Shown here piece after piece: positions 16,354 through 18,738 of a DNA stretch of 18,738 bases (the first letter of the stretch is position 1; every line of letters begins with the position of its first letter). Source of the DNA: DTU080 sp050945315. GTDB lineage: Bacteria; Bacillota; Limnochordia; DTU080. The notes beneath the pieces are model-generated. The model was given only the letters and a program-made list of their open reading frames with translations. It did not search any database and was not told the origin of the DNA. The DNA lies in NCBI GenBank assembly GCA_050945315.1, contig JBMNSS010000039.1, positions 1 through 18,738 on the forward strand. The letters are read 5' to 3'. The position numbers and the translations under genes were made by a program.

Positions 16354-16537
16354 CGGGAAAAATGAAAATGGAACGAGTCAACTCTATTGGCGGAATGGGG
16401 AGAGACGCGCTTCTCCTACGTGTTGCATTATACCACAACCGCCTTTCCCACTATCCGCCATAGTCCCGCACGGGAAGACTGCGATCGACATGGGCCGACT
16501 CCTTGACACTGCACATCAGCCCTGAGGCCTCTGATGA

Positions 16538-16759
16538 TCATCTTCCGCCTCTTGCCCCTTTGTCGCACGGGCTACCTGCAAAACGTCTGGTGCCGCTTTG
16601 CCCACTTCCTGTCGCAAGCGTTCCTACAACCGGGGAAAACCGGCGCTTCCGCGATGTGCAATAATCTCGGCCATGGAAGCTGCCTAAATGACTCCGCCAA
16701 GAGGATCTCACCTCAAGCGCTTCGACGAGGACGATCAGAGTCTTTTCCTTCGCGGGCAT
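16538..16759 (-). pseudogene. doubtful small ORF, possibly frameshifted
   Basis: An ATG at 16759 has AGGAG 7 nt upstream and begins MPAKEKTLIVLVEALE. In the open frame the product then turns Arg/Ser-rich and unlike a protein. Moving one frame after codon 16 gives EILLAESFRQLPWPRLLHI and a tail with spaced Cys residues ending HQTFCR and a stop. The good SD and the protein-like alternative frame suggest a short gene broken by a single frameshift. The family is not recognised. The neighbouring stretch 16354-16537 has nothing else. Confidence 0.3.
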
Positions 16760-16861
16760 ACGCTGTCTCCTGTTCTGAGGTAAGATCACTCTTTTTGCAT
16801 CCCGCGCCTCCAACGGTGAAGCCGGAGATGGAGGGGTATTCTATTGGCATGTCGTAGATGA

Positions 16862-16883
16862 CCTACACAAAGGCCTACACAAA
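16862..16883. repeat. two direct copies of CCTACACAAA
   Basis: Copies at 16862-16871 and 16874-16883 (period 12), ending 10 bp before the AGGTGA ribosome site of the aminopeptidase gene. It may be a regulator site or chance. Confidence 0.4.
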
Positions 16884-16904
16884 CCTCAAGACAGGTGATA
16901 TACA

Positions 16905-18008
16905 GTGCGAGATCCACGAGTGACCAACATGGCGAAGGTGCTGGTTCATTATTCCCTGGGCATCAAACCCGGCGACTATTTTGTGATTCGAGCCGGAGAA
17001 GTGACAGCCCCGCTTATAGAGGCCGTCTATCAAGAGGCGTTGCAGGCGGGCGCGCATCCCGAAGTGCAGATCAGAATGCCGGAGATCACCGAGATCTTCC
17101 TGAAAAACGCCAATGACGAACAGCTGCGGTATGTCTCATCACTGACTCGCATCCCCGTTGAAGAAGCGGATGCTTGCCTCACTATTCTGGGAGAGGTAAA
17201 CGTAAGGCATCTAAGCGGAGTCGATCCAGCCCGGCAGGCGCTGCGCTCTCGGGCCACTTCTGAGTTGACCAACACGATGATGAAACGAGCGGCGGCAGAC
17301 GAGTACCGCTGGTGTCTGACACAGTATCCCACCAATGCAGACGCGCAGGAAGCCAGTATGTCCTTGACTGAATACGAAGATTTTGTCTTTGCAGCCTGCG
17401 GTCTCAACGAAGAAGACCCGGTTGCCTACTGGCAAAAGGTCGATGCCGAGCAAGAGGAGCTGATCAAAAGACTCGATTCCGTGGAGACTCTGCGCATCGT
17501 AGGCAAGGATACTGATTTAACCCTGCGCACCGGCGGACGCCGGTGGAAAAGCTGCAGCGGCAAATCGAATTTCCCCGACGGTGAGATCTTCACGGGCCCG
17601 GTGGAAGACTCAGCCAATGGTTACATGCGCTTCAGCTTCCCCGGAGTCTTTAGAGGCCAGCTGATCGAAGACATCAGGCTCCGTTTCGAAGACGGAAAAG
17701 TCGTCTCGGCGACCGCACGTCACGGTGAAGAGCTCTTGCATGCTCTGTTGGAGACCGATCCCGGTGCCCGTTATCTGGGCGAGTTAGGCATCGGTACCAA
17801 CTACGCCATCACGCGCCACACCCGCAACATGCTCTTCGATGAGAAGATCGGGGGTACCGTGCACCTGGCCTTGGGTGCCGGTTATCCCGAAACGGGCAGC
17901 AAAAATGAGTCCGCCATTCACTGGGATATGCTGTGCGATCTCAGAGACGGCGGTGAAATCCACGCCGACGGACAGCTGATCTACAAGGACGGCAAGTTTC
18001 AGTTGTAG
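16905..18008 (+). CDS. M29 family aminopeptidase (AmpS/PepS/aminopeptidase T type)
   Basis: A cytoplasmic metalloaminopeptidase that removes N-terminal residues from peptides using two metal ions. 367 residues, near the usual length. The N-terminus DPRVTNMAKVLVHYSLGIKP is typical of the family. The metal and catalytic residues expected for M29 are all in place: Glu227 (FPDGEIFTGPVED), Glu293 (LGELGIGTNYA), His320 (GGTVHLALG), Tyr327 (GAGYPETG), and His339 with Asp341 (IHWDM). I chose the GTG at 16905, with AGGTGA 6 nt upstream, because the family similarity begins immediately. The protein should be active. The gene has no cotranscribed partner. Directly after its stop lies the end of a group II intron on the opposite strand. 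Confidence 0.95.
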   Translation: MRDPRVTNMAKVLVHYSLGIKPGDYFVIRAGEVTAPLIEAVYQEALQAGAHPEVQIRMPEITEIFLKNANDEQLRYVSSLTRIPVEEADACLTILGEVNVRHLSGVDPARQALRSRATSELTNTMMKRAAADEYRWCLTQYPTNADAQEASMSLTEYEDFVFAACGLNEEDPVAYWQKVDAEQEELIKRLDSVETLRIVGKDTDLTLRTGGRRWKSCSGKSNFPDGEIFTGPVEDSANGYMRFSFPGVFRGQLIEDIRLRFEDGKVVSATARHGEELLHALLETDPGARYLGELGIGTNYAITRHTRNMLFDEKIGGTVHLALGAGYPETGSKNESAIHWDMLCDLRDGGEIHADGQLIYKDGKFQL

Positions 18009-18084
18009 ATCGGGTAGGAGGGCGGGATCGCTCCCGCCCTCCTACCACACCACCGGGCATACGATTCCGTGCCACGACGGTTCA
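18009..18084 (-). ncRNA. group II intron domains V and VI (3' end)
   Basis: On the minus strand, after the reverse transcriptase tail, GAACCGTCGTGG, CGGAATCG and CCCGGTGTGGTGTG form the pattern of domain V of bacterial ORF-bearing group II introns. It is followed by a 15-bp perfect hairpin (18046-18013) and the terminal TACCCGAT, as in domain VI. The intron 3' end would be at 18009, one base beyond the aminopeptidase stop codon. On the plus strand the same hairpin occupies the place of the aminopeptidase terminator, though without a U tract. Confidence 0.75.
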
Positions 18085-18362
18085 TGTAGCGTTCCGGAGG
18101 CGTCGATGCCAATCGAGAGGCGACACGAGTCCAAGTGCACAGAAGAAGGACTTCTTGAAGGCTCCGTTCCTATGTGAGACTCCTGCCTTTCACCGGGGGC
18201 CTCGTCCGTTGCCGGCGGACTTCCATACCCGTTCCTCCGTCAGTCCGCGTTTCATCAGCTGGCAATCCCGAGTATAGAAGCGTTCCATTGACGCCGGATG
18301 ATACACCGGAGTCTCCGGCGGATCCATCCGTCAAGCTCCTCGAAGACGTTCTTCACCTGTTT
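18082..18362 (-). pseudogene. group II intron reverse transcriptase/maturase, 3' remnant
   Basis: Only the C-terminal end of the intron-encoded protein remains. It reads KNVFEELDGWIRRRLRCI, then after a 1-nt frameshift RFYTRDCQLMKRGL and VWKSAGNGRGP. A stop follows where the family has Trp, and the remainder reads KAGVSHRNGAFKKSFF and LGLVSPLDWHRRL before its stop at 18082. These are the standard last residues of bacterial group II maturases. The similarity ends abruptly near 18362, about 110 bp before the IS1634-type transposase start, so the rest was lost or displaced. The plus-strand ORF across this region is a shadow. Confidence 0.85.
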
Positions 18363-18470
18363 TTCCGCACCCCTTTGGACGGGCCCAGAGATTTACTTGA
18401 ACTCGTAGCAGGAGATATCTTCCAAATCGCGAACCCTTCAGAAACGCCGTAATGGAGGGACGCGTGGCGA

Positions 18471-18738
18471 ATGGAAGACATCGAGATCAGGCCGGTTCAT
18501 GTGGGCGCAAGCGCATTCATGGCTGCGATCTGCCGAGACCTTGGGGTCGCGGGAATGATCAATCGTTCCGTGCGTTGGGATGAGAAACAGTGGAAGGTGT
18601 CACCGGGGACTCGGGCGGTTGCTCTGATCATCAACATTTTGGTGGCGCGGCGCCCCCTTTACCGCGTATGGGAGTCTTTCGAGCGGCTTGACCTACCCGT
18701 TTTGTTTGACGAGCCGGTGGAGTTGAATGACCTCAATG
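18471..18738 (+). CDS. IS1634-type transposase, N-terminal part (DUF4277), cut by window end
   Basis: An open frame of 89 codons from ATG 18471, with GGAGGG about 10 nt upstream, running off the window. It begins MEDIEIRPVHVGASAFM and contains VSPGTRAVALIINILVARRP, then LYRVWESFERLDLPVLF. This is the DUF4277 N-terminal domain that precedes the DDE domain in IS1634-type transposases. It is intact as far as seen. The left inverted repeat could not be identified; it should lie between 18363 and 18470. Confidence 0.85.
   Translation, partial: MEDIEIRPVHVGASAFMAAICRDLGVAGMINRSVRWDEKQWKVSPGTRAVALIINILVARRPLYRVWESFERLDLPVLFDEPVELNDLN

Noticed and set aside
8325..18362. TGA read as a sense codon, because the GNAT, ISL3 and maturase relics all contain in-frame TGA
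   Set aside because: Intact genes such as the oxidoreductase (436) and the solute-binding protein (1364) end naturally at TGA, and two of the three relics also carry frameshifts.
18174..18452. Plus-strand ORF of 92 codons before the IS1634-type gene
   Set aside because: It is the shadow of the minus-strand group II maturase tail, which has clear family similarity; no SD motif.
1..18738. CRISPR array, prophage module or toxin-antitoxin pair
   Set aside because: No regularly spaced repeats, no phage structural or integrase genes, and no paired small genes with overlapping ends were seen.

Overview
This window looks like a chromosomal accessory region of a bacterium of moderate GC content. The lineage cannot be fixed from sequence alone. 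A CsgG-type exported protein, a lipoprotein of NlpC/P60 fold and secreted solute-binding proteins suggest a cell with an elaborate envelope. TGA is used as a normal stop. Shine-Dalgarno (SD) motifs of the AGGAG type precede most intact genes. All intact protein genes from 0.4 to 14.5 kb are on the minus strand. The right end (15.1-18.7 kb) is mostly on the plus strand.

Layout. 0-0.4 kb: decayed, coding-like sequence on the minus strand. 0.4-4.9 kb: a carbohydrate-type block read leftwards, with an NlpC/P60-fold lipoprotein whose catalytic Cys is Ser, two paralogous family-1 solute-binding proteins, and a Gfo/Idh/MocA oxidoreductase. No ABC permease or ATPase is present. 5.3-7.7 kb: a DUF1989 (urea-carboxylase-associated) protein, a two-domain protein with a PD-(D/E)XK-like nuclease motif, and a small HEAT-repeat protein. 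7.7-14.5 kb: an accessory stretch mixing intact genes (an ANT(6)-like aminoglycoside nucleotidyltransferase, a CsgG/FlgT-like exported protein, a small nucleotidyltransferase) with relics. The relics are a GNAT acetyltransferase with one in-frame TGA, a radical SAM gene whose CxxxCxxC motif is destroyed, an eroded second copy of that gene's 3' part, two copies of an unidentified degenerate element, and an ISL3-like transposase relic.

15.1-18.7 kb: a DUF2239 gene with a near-consensus sigma-70 promoter, a minus-strand tRNA-Lys(CTT) with promoter and terminator, a doubtful small ORF, and an intact M29 aminopeptidase. Immediately after the aminopeptidase stop lies the 3' end of a minus-strand group II intron (reverse transcriptase tail, domains V and VI). 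The window ends inside an IS1634-type transposase (DUF4277 N-terminus).

Function. The only obvious pathway unit is the sugar-binding/oxidoreductase block. The middle third reads as a graveyard of small enzymes and mobile elements. I found no CRISPR array, phage module or complete defence island. The least explained items are the duplicated relics (radical SAM 3' part; unidentified element), the Cys-to-Ser NlpC/P60 lipoprotein, and the intron whose domain VI hairpin sits where the aminopeptidase terminator would be.
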